From Pseudeuparius sepicola (taxonomy: Eukaryota; Arthropoda; Insecta; Coleoptera; Anthribidae), in assembly GCA_963920635.1 (NCBI GenBank), contig OY987298.1, positions 146,108,257 through 146,172,256 on the forward strand: a stretch of DNA of 64,000 nt, read 5' to 3'. The stretch's first letter is position 1, and every line of letters starts with the position of its first letter. The notes beneath the pieces were generated by a model. The model did not search any database. It was not told where the DNA came from and was given only the letters and a program-made list of their open reading frames with translations. Positions 11,721 to 22,345 of the stretch are shown piece after piece. Both the position numbers and the translations under genes were made by a program.

Positions 11721-13320
11721 ATTTTCAAGTTTTCTGCACTGAAAAGTTTATGCAGCAGCACCGGTCTCTTCAGATATTGGATCGGTAACAGTCCTCGGAA
11801 CCCCAGAATATAACAACGCTAAAGTTTTCAGAGATGGGCGTTTGAAATACCTATCGGCATTCTATCACGGGTTTGGTTAAAAGGTCTAATTGTTTTACGC
11901 TGGGTTTTAAGTACACGCAGGTACAACTTCTACTAGACAAACAACAAAAGTACCTAGGTACCTACAGAAATTAATTACGTTCCAAAATACCTACCTACAA
12001 TACACTACTATTATAATAATTGCATTTTAATCATTTGGGACAACTGAAGGATGAAATCTGGCAACGTCGCTCGGCGGGCCGGTCGGCCGGCAAGCCCCCG
12101 GGTGACGTATGCGGGGGGAGGGGGCCCCGCCGCCGCCTGCGACTTAACAGTGGCGGAGCAAGTTTTTAATTATAAAAATTTACAAATACAAAACAATAAC
12201 ATTCAATAGGTACAACAATGCTGAAATATAATAATAATAATTTATTCAATATACTTTATACAAGGTGGTTACTTTATTCATGAACACTATTGGGATCTCT
12301 TGTAACTTTATCCCTCCAACTAGTAGTCTGAATTCATTGAAAATTGGCAGGTTTGCAGTTTTCGAAATTGGTTTTAAGACGACTTTGCTAGATTTTGAGA
12401 AACGAATGTCAACTTTTACAATCTATTTGTTTGACCACTAGGTCATTAACAAAAGCGACACGCTGTATACTTAAACAATTGGTCTAGTTGGCATTTGGCA
12501 ACACTGTACTACCACATACCAAATATACCCCGATTACTGTAAGAAGTCCCGATTTTGTCAGATGACATTCTCCACAAAATCCCTAGGAATTTTCTGTTAA
12601 CCATGAGTATAACATTGGTATATGTGTCTCAACCAGTTAATGACGTCACTCATTGATTTATGATGTGAAAAGTTACCCAAGTGATACGAAAAAAAGAACA
12701 TAATAAAATAAAAACGCCATTGCAATCACGATTATACCGCTACAAATAAAAATAACTATGACTACAAACTCATTTTAATAATAATTTCAAACGTCATGGA
12801 AACAGTTTCGTTTTGGTATTTTGATATAATCAGCTACTTGCGGCTGCGTCTATGGTGCGTACTCAGGCAAATTTTATTTCGGTGTTGTGAAAGTGACAGT
12901 GAAGGTTTTCCGGATCGTTCCAAAGGGTTCAAACTTTGGTCAGCGAAAATATTCGCGGGTTTTGTACGTTTCGTGAGTTTTTGTGTGTTGTTCTTGTTCG
13001 TGTTATTAGTAGTTATTCATTGTGCAAATGGGCTCGTTACTGACCTGCACGTATGAGCCGGTTGCATTTTTTGCTGCATCGATGCCAACTTAGGATGGCG
13101 AAATTACCAATTGACCGTCCCAGTAAGGACTTCTTAAAATAATTTGACTATTATACCAGGCAACATAAGTTTTAGATAATTACCTATAAAGTGTTTTATT
13201 TCATGGAACATAAATGGCGGCTCCACGCACACGTAACAAATTAATATCTATAAGGTATGTTAGCATTGTCCTGAATATTGTTCCAATAGTAATAGTATAG
13301 CTCAAAGGATTGTATAATGT
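11721..13320. other. Spacer; GC-rich patch at 12055-12150
   Basis: No gene is supported. A short GC-rich patch at 12055-12150 is CpG-dense. The segment 12890-13030 has a leader-like sequence with a possible splice donor (cgtttcGTGAGT at about 12970), but no reading frame supports an exon. Confidence 0.35.
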
Positions 13321-13329
13321 CCGTCTTCG

Positions 13330-13680
13330 ATTGGCCACGTCACAAGCCCTTTCACTACGGTCACATTTCCATTTCCAGAGCGTACTTGATCGTTGCGGTT
13401 TATTTTAACGCCGGTTACTGCCGCCGTCACTGGCTCACGCACCGGCGATAGTGTTTTGTTCACTTGCACTCCGTCCCCAGCCTCCCGCTACTCGGAAGGT
13501 GTGTTCCTCGTCCCGTTCGTTCCGGGGCCTTCTTTGTCTTTGTCGCACCCGTCGCATTTCTCGCCTACTCTGTTTTCTTTCGACGTTTGGCGACCTTCTT
13601 TTGTCTTATCGCAAAGTTTGTTCCGATTAAACAAAAATGTCCAGTTATCAGGGTTGGGTATTGTCGTCGTCTGACGAATC
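13330..13680 (+). promoter_or_regulatory. Possible host promoter and first exon
   Basis: A pyrimidine- and CpG-rich 300-bp stretch ends at ACAAAAATG (start codon 13637-13639), a good insect Kozak context. The frame reads MSSYQGWVLSSSDES then stop, or could leave at a GT near 13658. No second exon is identifiable, so this is inferred from composition and start context only. Confidence 0.25.
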
Positions 13681-16000
13681 CTAATCGTTTTATTTTGCTA
13701 GAGATACTTGAAGCATTTTAGTGATTTGATGAATAAGTTGTAATTATTGCTTGTTCGCTGTCGTAATATCACTTGGTCAGCAAAAATAAAAAATAAATAG
13801 GTACTATCATAAGTCACAATCCTGTCATTAAAAAACAGATACCTAGTTTGTTTTATTGACCCATTTGAAAACCATGTGATCTGATTGGATAACTTGTTGC
13901 AAAGGAAATAATCACTGATATTTGAAGCTTCATTTGGCATTATTATAGTTTTTTTTTATCTTGCCAATGCGTTGTAAGGAAAAATGATGACTAGAAATTC
14001 AATTAATTTCAGTTAGATATCAATTTCTAGTTATGGTTATTAATTAAACTTATCAAAACCACTCTAAACTGACGAAATATCAGTTTTTGAATTAATTATT
14101 AAAATAAATTACAGTGTAGAGAGGTTTAGAGGTTATATCCTTTCCTGTCAATATTTTTACAATAACTTGATATAGAAGTCCATTAGCAGTTACAAGCTGT
14201 AAATAGAATTATTGTTTAAATAAATTACACATAACATAATTCTTTGTATTACCTTATAAGTGTGGCCACTCCTTGCTTAATGAAATATAGGAAGGGTGCT
14301 GATTCATAGAAAAAACAACAATTTCATGTTGTGCACACATTAGGTATTGCCGAGGGTATTACATTATCTATTGCCAAACCGTAAAAATTATCGTTATAAT
14401 AATAGTAAACTACAAGGTTAAAAATGGATCGAGAAATATTGAAAAAATCGAGATAACGACATTTTGAAACGCATTTCAAGGTGGTTTTAAATCGACCTGA
14501 TCGACCTTGACCGTTCATGATCAGAGATCGGTTTACAAGAATAAAAAAATTATTGCAATCCACATAATTTAACTTAAACTAAGCATGGATAGACATATTA
14601 TAATAATAATAATATGTGTTTATTTACCATAATTACAAGAATTTGCAATAAAGAATACAACAAAAGAGGAAATAAAAACAATGCAGAAGCTGTTTAAAAT
14701 ATAGCTTGTATGCAGGTGGTGACATGATTCTGAGGAAAATCTTTCATTTTTATTGTTCGCTATTATTTTTTTCTCTCAGAGATATCGAGACGTTTTATTT
14801 TTTATCTTTAGTAGGTATTAACACTCATACAATTTAAAGAGCCTACTATGATTTTCCAAATTGTAGGTATTTAGATCAAGGTACGTATGCTCCTATTATA
14901 CTGAAATTTTGTACTCGCCAGTTTTTATTAATTGCAAACAACTTTTTCAGATAATATACTTTTTTCGTATCTCACAAAAAAAACATTTTAGGCACCAGAA
15001 AGGAATGGAAATCTGAAAATATGAGATAAGAGTAGGCCGACTATTATGAAATTTTGTGGCAAGGTATAATAATTGTTGTTCCCTACTTTTTTAAATTTGT
15101 AAAGATAGAAAGAATTTCAAAAGAGATTTATTTTGGTCCAAAAGATAAGTAAACTCGCTCAAAAATGAAGAAGTTACGGAGTACAAAAATTATTGTCTGA
15201 GTCTGAGCATGCTTGGGCTAGAAATAAATCCATTTATGTGTCACTAAATTGTGTCTACTTGTCAATAATCCCAACGGCGCACTTTATAAAAAAATCACCA
15301 CTCTTTTATGTCTGATTTTTCTGTTAAAAAATCTAAGTAGGCTGCGCGAATTGATCGGGACTTTTATAGATAGATATGTCCTTGAAAGGTTGTCGTTTGC
15401 GAAGGATTGGTTTGGCATTGCCGCGAAAGCCTGGACTTTTGAGATTTTTTTAAAAGGGTGCGTTTGTCGAATAACAAAATAACACCGTACGATTATTTGG
15501 CATCCCTCAAAATATCCATGTAGCAGTTTTGGTGCAAATATACCCATTCGTTATTTTTCTGTGAGGTAAATACCAAACTTTGAAAAAGTAAATAATTCAT
15601 ATTCACTTATGATATCAAAAACAAATGGCGCTCAGAGGATCAACGAATATTCCAAAAAGGATTTATTGCAAATGAGCGAAATAATTTCTGTTTTCTTACA
15701 CCCCATTAAAACTTTTAGAATTTTCACAACTTACTCTAATAATTTCGATCTTCTATTATAAAGTAAGTTTTTCTTATATGTTTTGTTTGAACTGTATGGG
15801 TATTTGAATTTTTGTAGGAACTATCAAATAAAGCAACATTAATTTTTTTCAACGCATACCTACTTTTTTAATGAGTGCTAGAATAATAAGCATCCTTTAG
15901 AATTACTCCACGAAATTGTAATGTTGAAGTTATTATAAATTGTACCTATATGACAGATAATAAGAGAGAAGACTAGAAAATGTATTAATTAAATAGTTAT
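13681..16000. other. AT-rich spacer
   Basis: No coding signature and no long repeats. Short inverted words such as 'gactagaaatt...aatttctagtta' near 13988-14032 suggest small hairpins. (AAT)n-like runs lie near 14600. Confidence 0.45.
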
Positions 16001-16007
16001 TTATGTA

Positions 16008-16126
16008 CCAAGGCACTGAAGTTCAACTTTTTATGACTCATGTGGAGTTTAGTTGCTGAGGCCTCTGGCCGAGGCAAATAAACCACATGAGTCATAAAAA
16101 GAACTTCAGTGCCGAGGTACATATTA
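16008..16126. repeat. GTAC palindrome of family C, copy 1
   Basis: GTACCAAGGCACTGAAGTTC at the left meets its inverse GAACTTCAGTGCCGAGGTAC at the right. The centre is 'gctgaggcctctggccgaggc' flanked by ATGACTCATGTGG and its inverse. The same unit recurs at 39110-39228 and 51626-51745, and partly at 22795-22895. Confidence 0.85.
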
Positions 16127-16592
16127 TATTTTTCTTGAAATCGGAAAAAAAAATGTTTTATTAGGCAAGAAAATAATAATAAAGAATCACACGTCCACGA
16201 ACCGACTACGCGCGGCGTTGCTTGACTTTACCGATCGCTCTACCTAGGACAAGTATAATGATGTACGGCACCTTCTGACAGAAAAACCGAACTGCTGCTT
16301 CTTGTGCAGCCTACACAACAAATCTATTGATTTTCAAATTTACTAAAATATGTATACTGAAGGATTGCGCTTCTATAGGAAACAATTTCGCAATGTGTAC
16401 GAAAAGTTAAATGAGCCTTTATCGGCCGGGTTTTGAATATTTGGCCACTTTTGACGGGCGATTTCTCCGCGTCTCACGTTTGATGTTTACATCTCGCCAA
16501 GGCCTACTTATTGAAAAAATCGTACAATAATGGGCTACATTATTGTACGATTTTGGGACATTTTAATGCCGATTTCAAGAAAAAATATATTA
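16127..16592 (+). mobile_element. Element C body, copy 1 (TIR TTTTTCTTGAAATCGG)
   Basis: TATTTTTCTTGAAATCGG at 16127-16146 is repeated inverted at about 16567-16590, bounding about 460 bp. Related sequence lies at 31620-31935 and 50325-50690 (minus), with scraps at 38573-38655 and 52640-52745. Near its right end it contains a perfect hairpin (16527-16556). No protein remains and no certain target duplication is visible. Confidence 0.65.
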
Positions 16593-16867
16593 TTTAGTCT
16601 AAGCAAATAAAATTGGATTTAAATTTAAAATAGTCATATAATTATTTCACAAATAATGCTTGCAATATATTTTTTGTTAATTAATTTAGCATGGCGTTAT
16701 TTTTTTTACAGCGATACAATCCTTTCACAAATCTAACTGGATATTGATTTATTCTCCGAGCGTAATTTCATAGCACCCTAGATTCATACCACTTATTTGA
16801 ATTATTCACTTTTTCAAAGTTTGACGACACCACACAGAAGAATGACGAAGGGATATTTTTTCGTAAG

Positions 16868-17299
16868 TAATATCATAAGGGCATCTAATTTTTCCGAAAA
16901 AAAATCGAAAAAACACGTTGCTAAGTAATATTTTAACAAGAAGCATGAGTGCTGGTGGCAACAAAAATTGCAGTCGAAGACGAGGATTTTTGCATCTGCA
17001 CGAATGCATTTTGTTAAAAAAATATTACTTAGCATTGTGTTTTTTTGGATTTTTTTTCACAGGAAAAATTAGATGCCCGAATGGTATTTGACAAGACTAT
17101 TTCATGAGTAACAGATTTTTCTGCATACACATAGCTTACAAAACATACTACCTATTCTACAACTGCTGTCAAGTTTTGCCGAGGGTAAACTCGAAGAAAC
17201 TGCTGACAAGTGCTGTGATACAGTTTTTCCATCTAGAAACCATTTGTAATTCAAAATTGCGCGTTTGTGATTGGTGGAAATTAAGACGAGGGAAATAGT
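16868..17299 (+). repeat. Repeat family A, copy 2
   Basis: Close copy of 124-556, with the same inverted core (16877-16945 against 17010-17077). It is followed by a small hairpin (AATAGTCATC...ATGACTATTTT, 17296-17333) that the first copy lacks. Confidence 0.75.
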
Positions 17300-17980
17300 C
17301 ATCAAAATCGCCACATGACTATTTTGAGGGATGCCGAATAATCCTATACGGTATAGGTATAGTCGTTCCGCCAAATAGCTAAGACGTTGACAGTTCATTT
17401 GACATGATGTGCTTGGCTTATAGGGGTCGCGAAATAGTATATTTCATTACGAGTCTGAAAATAAAGATTTTTCCGTGCGCGCGTGACAAAGTCATGCAAG
17501 CACGGAAAAATCTATTTCTGGACGTGTAATGAACGATATTTTTTATTATACTTTTTTTAAAATGGAAACTTAAAACATTTTATCGGCATATTATAATAAA
17601 TTTAATTGACAAAAAATAAACAATGCAGACAATATAGTGTTTGGTATGTATGATGCGTTTCCATGGCTACTCTCAAATTATTTCAAAGGTGCTTTGTTGT
17701 AAATTAGTTATTGTCAGATAAGGTGAATAAAACGACAAAAATATTACAGAATTGTATCTAAATATTGAAACACTTACGAATTAAAATACAAAATAGGTAC
17801 ATGTTAAATACCAGAGAGCATACCGAATTTCTTAAATTCAGTTACTTTGCTGTATATTTCTATTTTAAAGCCATATATTCGGTATTTTTATTCAGCGCAC
17901 GGAAAGTTTTTCCATGCGCTGTTTCCGTGCGCTAGCCCGAAGAACCCCATCTTTCATTATTGCTAAAACAGATGAAAAAA

Positions 17981-18301
17981 ATTAAAAGTAAAAAAATATT
18001 TTTAAAAAAAGCTTTTATTTAAATGCGCTAAAAAGAATAAAATAATCTTTTCTTTTAAAACTTTTACTATCAACTTATAACGTCATTCCACAATTTATAT
18101 GATATAAAAGCTTGTCGCGAGATTTAAGTAGTGGTATTTACTTAGTTTGAAAACTTAAATCTCGCGACAAGCTTTTATATCATATAAATTGTGGAATGAC
18201 GTTATAAGTTGATAGTAAAAGTTTTAAAAGAAAAGATTATTTTATTCTTTTTAGCGCATTTAAATAAAAGCTTTTTTTAAAAATATTTTTTTACTTTTAA
18301 T
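17981..18301. repeat. Perfect palindrome, two 148-bp identical arms
   Basis: Arms 17981-18128 and 18154-18301 are exact reverse complements by base-by-base reading, separated by 25 bp. They lie inside the diverged element B, so the arms are young or kept identical by gene conversion. Confidence 0.95.
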
Positions 18302-18430
18302 TTATTTTGTAATTTTTAGTTTGGCCAGGTGTCTGAGTCTATTCATCTCAGTTAACGCATCATTGTTGCAAGGTCGTTTGCCGGTTAGTTTAGAACAGTC
18401 TAGCTCTTCAATGAGGAGACCTTCTAATGA

Positions 18431-19133
18431 CCATCTTGGGTGTTCCGCCATGTTGGATTTAGAATGACGTCACACATATAATCATGCATTGTCATCCAAA
18501 TTAAACGTGTGTACAAAATTTCAGCTCGATCGGTTGAAATTTAACTAGTCCGCCATCTTGAGTGTTCCGCCATGTTGGATTTAGAATGACGTCACACATA
18601 TAATCATGCATTGTCATCCAAATTAAACGTGTGTACAAAATTTCAGCTCGATCGGTTGAAATTTAACTAGTCCGCCATCTTGGGTGTTCCGCCATGTTGG
18701 ATTTAGAATGACGTCACACATATAATCATGAATTGTCATCCAAATTAAACGTGTGTACAAAATTTCAGCTCGATCGGTTGAAATTTAACTAGTCCGCCAT
18801 CTTGAGTGTTCCGCCATGTTGGATTTAGAATGACGTCACACATATAATCATGCATTGTCATCCAAATTAAACGTGTGTACAAAATTTCAGCTCGATCGGT
18901 TGAAATTTAACTAGTCCGCCATCTTGAGTGTTCCGCCATGTTGGATTTAGAATGACGTCACACATATAATCATGCATTGTCATCCAAATTAAACGTGTGT
19001 ACAAAATTTCAGCTCGATCGGTTGAAATTTAACTAGTCCGCCATCTTGGGTGATCGTCACACATATAATCATGCATTGTCATCCAAATTAAACGTGTGAA
19101 CAAAATTTCAGCTCGATCGGTTGAAGATATCTG
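18431..19133 (+). repeat. 122-bp tandem array, 5 full units plus a partial sixth
   Basis: Unit starts (CCATCTTG) fall at 18431, 18553, 18675, 18797, 18919 and 19041, exactly 122 bp apart. Each unit holds CCGCCATCTTG, CCGCCATGTTGG, a GACGTCAC word and an A/T-rich half ending GCTCGATCGGTTGAA. The sixth unit is deleted internally. The units differ by only a few bases, so the array expanded recently. Confidence 0.95.
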
Positions 19134-19171
19134 CTTCAAAATTGAGTTGCAAGATTCCACCCGAACAAATT

Positions 19172-19199
19172 ACATACATACATACATACATACATACAT
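19172..19199. repeat. (TACA)7 microsatellite
   Basis: Seven TACA units directly after the 122-bp array, near the right end of Q1. The related copies carry shorter ACATACATAC versions at the same place. Confidence 0.9.
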
Positions 19200-19261
19200 T
19201 GCAAGTTAAATAAAAGCTTTTAATAAGGTGTTTTCAAAGAAGTATAATAAAAAAGAAATTC

Positions 19262-19773
19262 CTAACAGGACTGATTTTTTCAGGTTTGCTTGGGGACTGC
19301 CTCCTGAGTATTCAACCAAAAGGTCACACTCGAACTCCTGGTACGAATTTAGCTATAGGGTGGTTTCCTAAATACTAATATGGGGTGATTTCCTAAACAT
19401 TTTTTTTTGAGCAAAATGACCCTAATAAAAGTTCTAGAGGATCAAAGTATACACAACTTTTCCTCATAATTTTTTTTTCTCTAATACATAACGAGTTAAA
19501 GCGCATTACTTTTATGACAAAAATTCCGCACGCTGCAGGGGTGGACTTGTAAACACTTTTTTACAAAAAAACGACCTTAATAAAAGTTTTCAAGGACGAA
19601 CGATGAACTTCTGGTAGGGTCATTTTGTTCAAAAAAAATGTTTAGGAAACCACCCGCATTTTTTAGGGAACCATCCTATAGCTCAGTTCGTATCAGGAGT
19701 TCGAGTGTGATCTTTTGGTTGGACACTCAGGAGGCAGTCCCAAAGCAACACTGAAAAAATTATCCTGTTTGGA
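19262..19773. mobile_element. Foldback element V, about 510 bp
   Basis: 'gactgcctcctgagt' through 'gagttcgtac' at 19295-19355 returns inverted at 19680-19745, and GGTTTCCTAAA is repeated towards the centre. The ends carry AACAGGA/TCCTGTT. Arms of about 180 bp surround a short centre. The target duplication is not certain. Adjacent to the right end of element B. Confidence 0.65.
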
Positions 19774-20560
19774 CAGACTAGGAGTATTACATATATTTAT
19801 AGTTTTAACACTGTATCTTTCTAATGAGGTCGCCACATTAAAAAAAGTGTGCCTCTTTATATTGAACACTATCGTCAAAACTATCGTATACCAAGTAAAA
19901 TTAGTTTGTGTATTAGAAAATAACAACCGTGGCCATGCTAAAACTGAAGTCCTTAATAATTCCGTCAACAAGTTTGATTATACGGTTTGACGTTCTGTTT
20001 GCATTATTAATAATTATTATCAGGCATTTTTAGAGCTATTAGCCAGCGATGAAACGCCAAAATTGAGCTAAAAACGATAATAAAAATAACGTGACGTATG
20101 CCCACGTACGTACATCACTTCGTGTTTGTTTAATAACGGAGGAATTAAAATATTTACAATTATTTATCGTTTCGCAATGAATGTGTCGATGTAAACGATG
20201 CTGTTATCAGAAGCCTATTTTGCATATCGAGATATTTGTATTCTGCGCTATAAATGCAATTAAACCGCTGCCAATGGAATCTTTATCTTTAACAGTATCT
20301 AAATTCCAATATTTAACACAAATCCTAAAACGGAAATATAGAAAAACACCGCTGATGGCCAAGTGCCCTGGACAAAAATGTGGATTCACGGTATATTCCT
20401 CCTTATCTGTGTGATTTACTAATTGTCCTACACTCACTGGGATTACTACGGTTTTCTAGGGTTTTCCGTAGTACTTAAGCGAATGCAATCCTAGTTCTAT
20501 CGGGAAAAGTCTGCCCTAGCCGCAAATGGCAACGGAGACAAAATAATAGTGATGGCCCCA
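19774..20560. other. Spacer with no recognised feature
   Basis: Ordinary AT-rich DNA. The frames present (for example 20181-20414) show no domain signature. Confidence 0.4.
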
Positions 20561-20562
20561 TT

Positions 20563-20638
20563 GCCCCCCTCCCCCGCACAAGCATTCAGTTGCTTCCGGG
20601 GCCTTCCTAGTTTGGAGTATTGTGAGGGTGAGAATTAT
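20563..20638 (+). repeat. Repeat G, copy 2
   Basis: Inverse of 7812-7882: cccccgcacaagcatt...tttggagtattgtgagggtgag. The ATT tail seen at the other copy is reduced to 'aattatg'. It abuts the left edge of element T. Confidence 0.55.
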
Positions 20639-20775
20639 GACCTATTTTGACATTTTTTGGACTTCTGTAACCATTCTCGGTCACTTTGTAAAGTACGATT
20701 CACGAATTATGGCGTACCCGTCATCACTTTTTGTATCAATCAGAGACACAAGATCTATTCTTATACGCCCAGAAC

Positions 20776-21209
20776 CAATGACGTCAGAACCTATAGACAG
20801 GTTTGTTTTGATAAACGCTTGACGCCCAGAACTAATCACAATCTAAGCGCTCCATTAAATTATTCCGAAAATGTCGCGTGATTGTCAGAAATTGCCCCTT
20901 TTTGTCGAGCCGTAGCGAACTTATTTCGACTCTGGGCTCGGAGGCTGGCGTCGTTAGACCATCCCCCGAGTCTTCAGGTGAGGTTCCGATGCTTCCGGCG
21001 CCCCCAAACAAGAAAAAACATGCGATATCTAAGTGTGATTCTGGAGGAACTATAACCGGGAATCACCGGGTGCATAGTTGGTTGATGGTTGACTTTCTGT
21101 CTTTGTTTGTAGCATGCTTTTAGAGTAGTATGGATATATTTAATCTTGGAGTCAAAATAAAGGGCATTTTAACAATGGGGCACCACGTCTATAGGTTTTG
21201 ACGTCATTG
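20776..21209 (+). mobile_element. Element D, copy 1, 434 bp, 8-bp duplication
   Basis: The termini CAATGACGTCAGAACCTATA and the inverse of a near-identical sequence are flanked by CCCAGAAC on both sides (20768-20775 and 21210-21217). An 81-codon frame inside is shared by the copies, but only because the DNA is repeated; it has no recognisable domain. 8-bp duplications are made by hAT and P elements; the three D duplications do not fit the hAT nTnnnnAn pattern, so P-like is possible. Confidence 0.9.
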
Positions 21210-21518
21210 CCCAGAACTGATTTACTGCATACACCCTTTTCTCTTTGATTAGTCGACATAGGTTCGGCTGACTTGAATCCGTCCGTGCATGTGTCAGACA
21301 AAGACGCCGACTCGGGAAGGATATGTCACTGTCACAGCATAAATTTAGAAATTCTGTGATTTTGTGCGTATTTTCTTTGTTTAAAAGTTTGGTTCTTAGT
21401 TTTTACTTGTTCTTGTTGTGGATTCTTTTGCTATAAGTTTTGTAATAATAGTTCGGCTTTGGTAATATCTGTTACTGCGTTACGGGTTTGTGAATAAACA
21501 TTTCCTAATAATCTTAAG

Positions 21519-21894
21519 ATGCCTGGCCACAGACTTAATTTGCAAGCCAGAGAAATTGTAGCGAAGTTATTAAATTATTTCAAAGATGAAAAATGCAACG
21601 GAGGACCACTTTTACAGTTCACGCAGTCCAAGAGGTAAATTGCAAACATTATGGCAGTAGATAGTGATTACGGAATCAAATATTTTTCAGCGTGTTTCTC
21701 AAGCTTTGGGCATTAGTTTACGCACTGTTTCACGCATTTCCCACGAAGCGCAGAGAGCAGAGGGTCAAGATGGTCCCCAGGAAAATCCAACTACTTCTGC
21801 CGCGAAATATGGACCTCGACAAAAAAAAACAAAACCACGGACTTGCCAGAGGAAATGGAAGTCAGAAATGTTATTTATAATATGTATTCAGAAA
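21519..21894 (+). pseudogene. N-terminal exons of a spliced transposase (frameshifted)
   Basis: Exon 1 starts at ATG 21519 (MPGHRLNLQAREIVAKLLNY...GGPLL) and ends at a GTAAAT donor at 21635. A 56-bp intron ends in TATTTTTCAG at 21690. Exon 2 (21691-21894) begins RVSQALGISLRTVSRISHEA and ends at a GTAAGT donor at 21895. The helix-turn-helix core R(V)..ALGIS.rTVsRI..E is the N-terminus of an insect transposon family whose genes are intron-containing with a DDE core downstream. Exon 1 needs a one-base shift near 21610 to join exon 2 in frame (the alternate frame gives TVHAVQE before the junction), and exon 2 shifts again near 21840 (LPEEMEVRNVIYNMYSES). The catalytic exons are missing. It is the coding remnant of element T. 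Confidence 0.6.
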
Positions 21895-22345
21895 GTAAGT
21901 TTGCATTCTAGTTGAATTCGGTATGTGTGGTAGTTAAATGTTAAATTTTCTTTTACGTTTCTACATTGCTATAACTAGATAGTCACTTTGCAATTTCAAG
22001 GCACGGTAAAATGTATAATAATTATAATATATAAAAGTAAAACCACACACAGACCTAATATTATAACTTCTCTAAAAAGATGATGGTAAAACGCATTATT
22101 TTACAATTATTGGAATTTGGGTGAATTCACCGGGGTGAAAGGACTGAGAATCTGGTAGGTATATCTGGTTGCGTTTACAAGTATAAATTTTCCCCATTTA
22201 AATCTACGGCACTGCAGGATGCAGCCTCGATTTGCTTGATTCAGTGACGTAAATTGATGACGTGTACGCCATAATTCGTGAATCGTACTTTACTTCCTGT
22301 ACCACTCTCTTTTTATAATAATGTCAAAAATGTTTGACAATCGTT

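Larger units (their letters stand above)
17979..19223 (+). mobile_element. Element Q1: palindrome, 122-bp array, microsatellite
   Basis: Three parts in order: a perfect palindrome, a tandem array, and a (TACA)n-bearing end. AAAGCTTTTATTTAA near the left is repeated inverted as TTAAATAAAAGCTTT near the right (subterminal inverted repeats). Comparison with the empty site in B copy 2 gives boundaries at A|T with no target duplication visible beyond A-run ambiguity. Subterminal repeats, a central tandem array, a microsatellite, a hairpin and no duplication are the described hallmarks of non-autonomous Helentron-type (HINE/DINE) elements. That assignment is inference. Relatives: 42925-43205, 45953-46815, 61320-62430. 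Confidence 0.7.
17436..19260 (+). mobile_element. Element B, copy 1, split by Q1
   Basis: The block 17436-17978 plus 19224-19260 is collinear with the inverse of 24713-26615. It starts with a long imperfect hairpin (CATTACGAGTCTG...CACGGACGTGTAATG type) and contains inner inverted words TATTATACTTCTTTGAAAAC at both sides. It is non-coding. Q1 is inserted between 'gatgaaaa' and 'taaggtg'; the other copy retains the uninterrupted junction. Confidence 0.8.
20645..22345 (+). mobile_element. Element T: TIR transposon with spliced transposase relic
   Basis: A perfect 26-bp inverted repeat, AGTACGATTCACGAATTATG plus GCGTAC, lies at 20692-20717 and 22264-22289, extending with mismatches to about 34 bp inward and less clearly outward. 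Between them are a broken multi-exon transposase-like gene (21519-21894) and a later insertion of D1 (20776-21209). The outer boundaries and any target duplication are uncertain. Confidence 0.55.

Noticed and set aside
18431..19133. Tandem array as a CRISPR array
   Set aside because: The repeat unit is 122 bp, units are contiguous without unique spacers, and the context is eukaryotic transposon DNA.
20878..21123. Conserved 81-residue frame shared by three D copies as a real protein
   Set aside because: It is shared because the DNA is repeated; copies carry frame-breaking differences, there is no domain signature, and it covers most of a 434-bp non-autonomous element.
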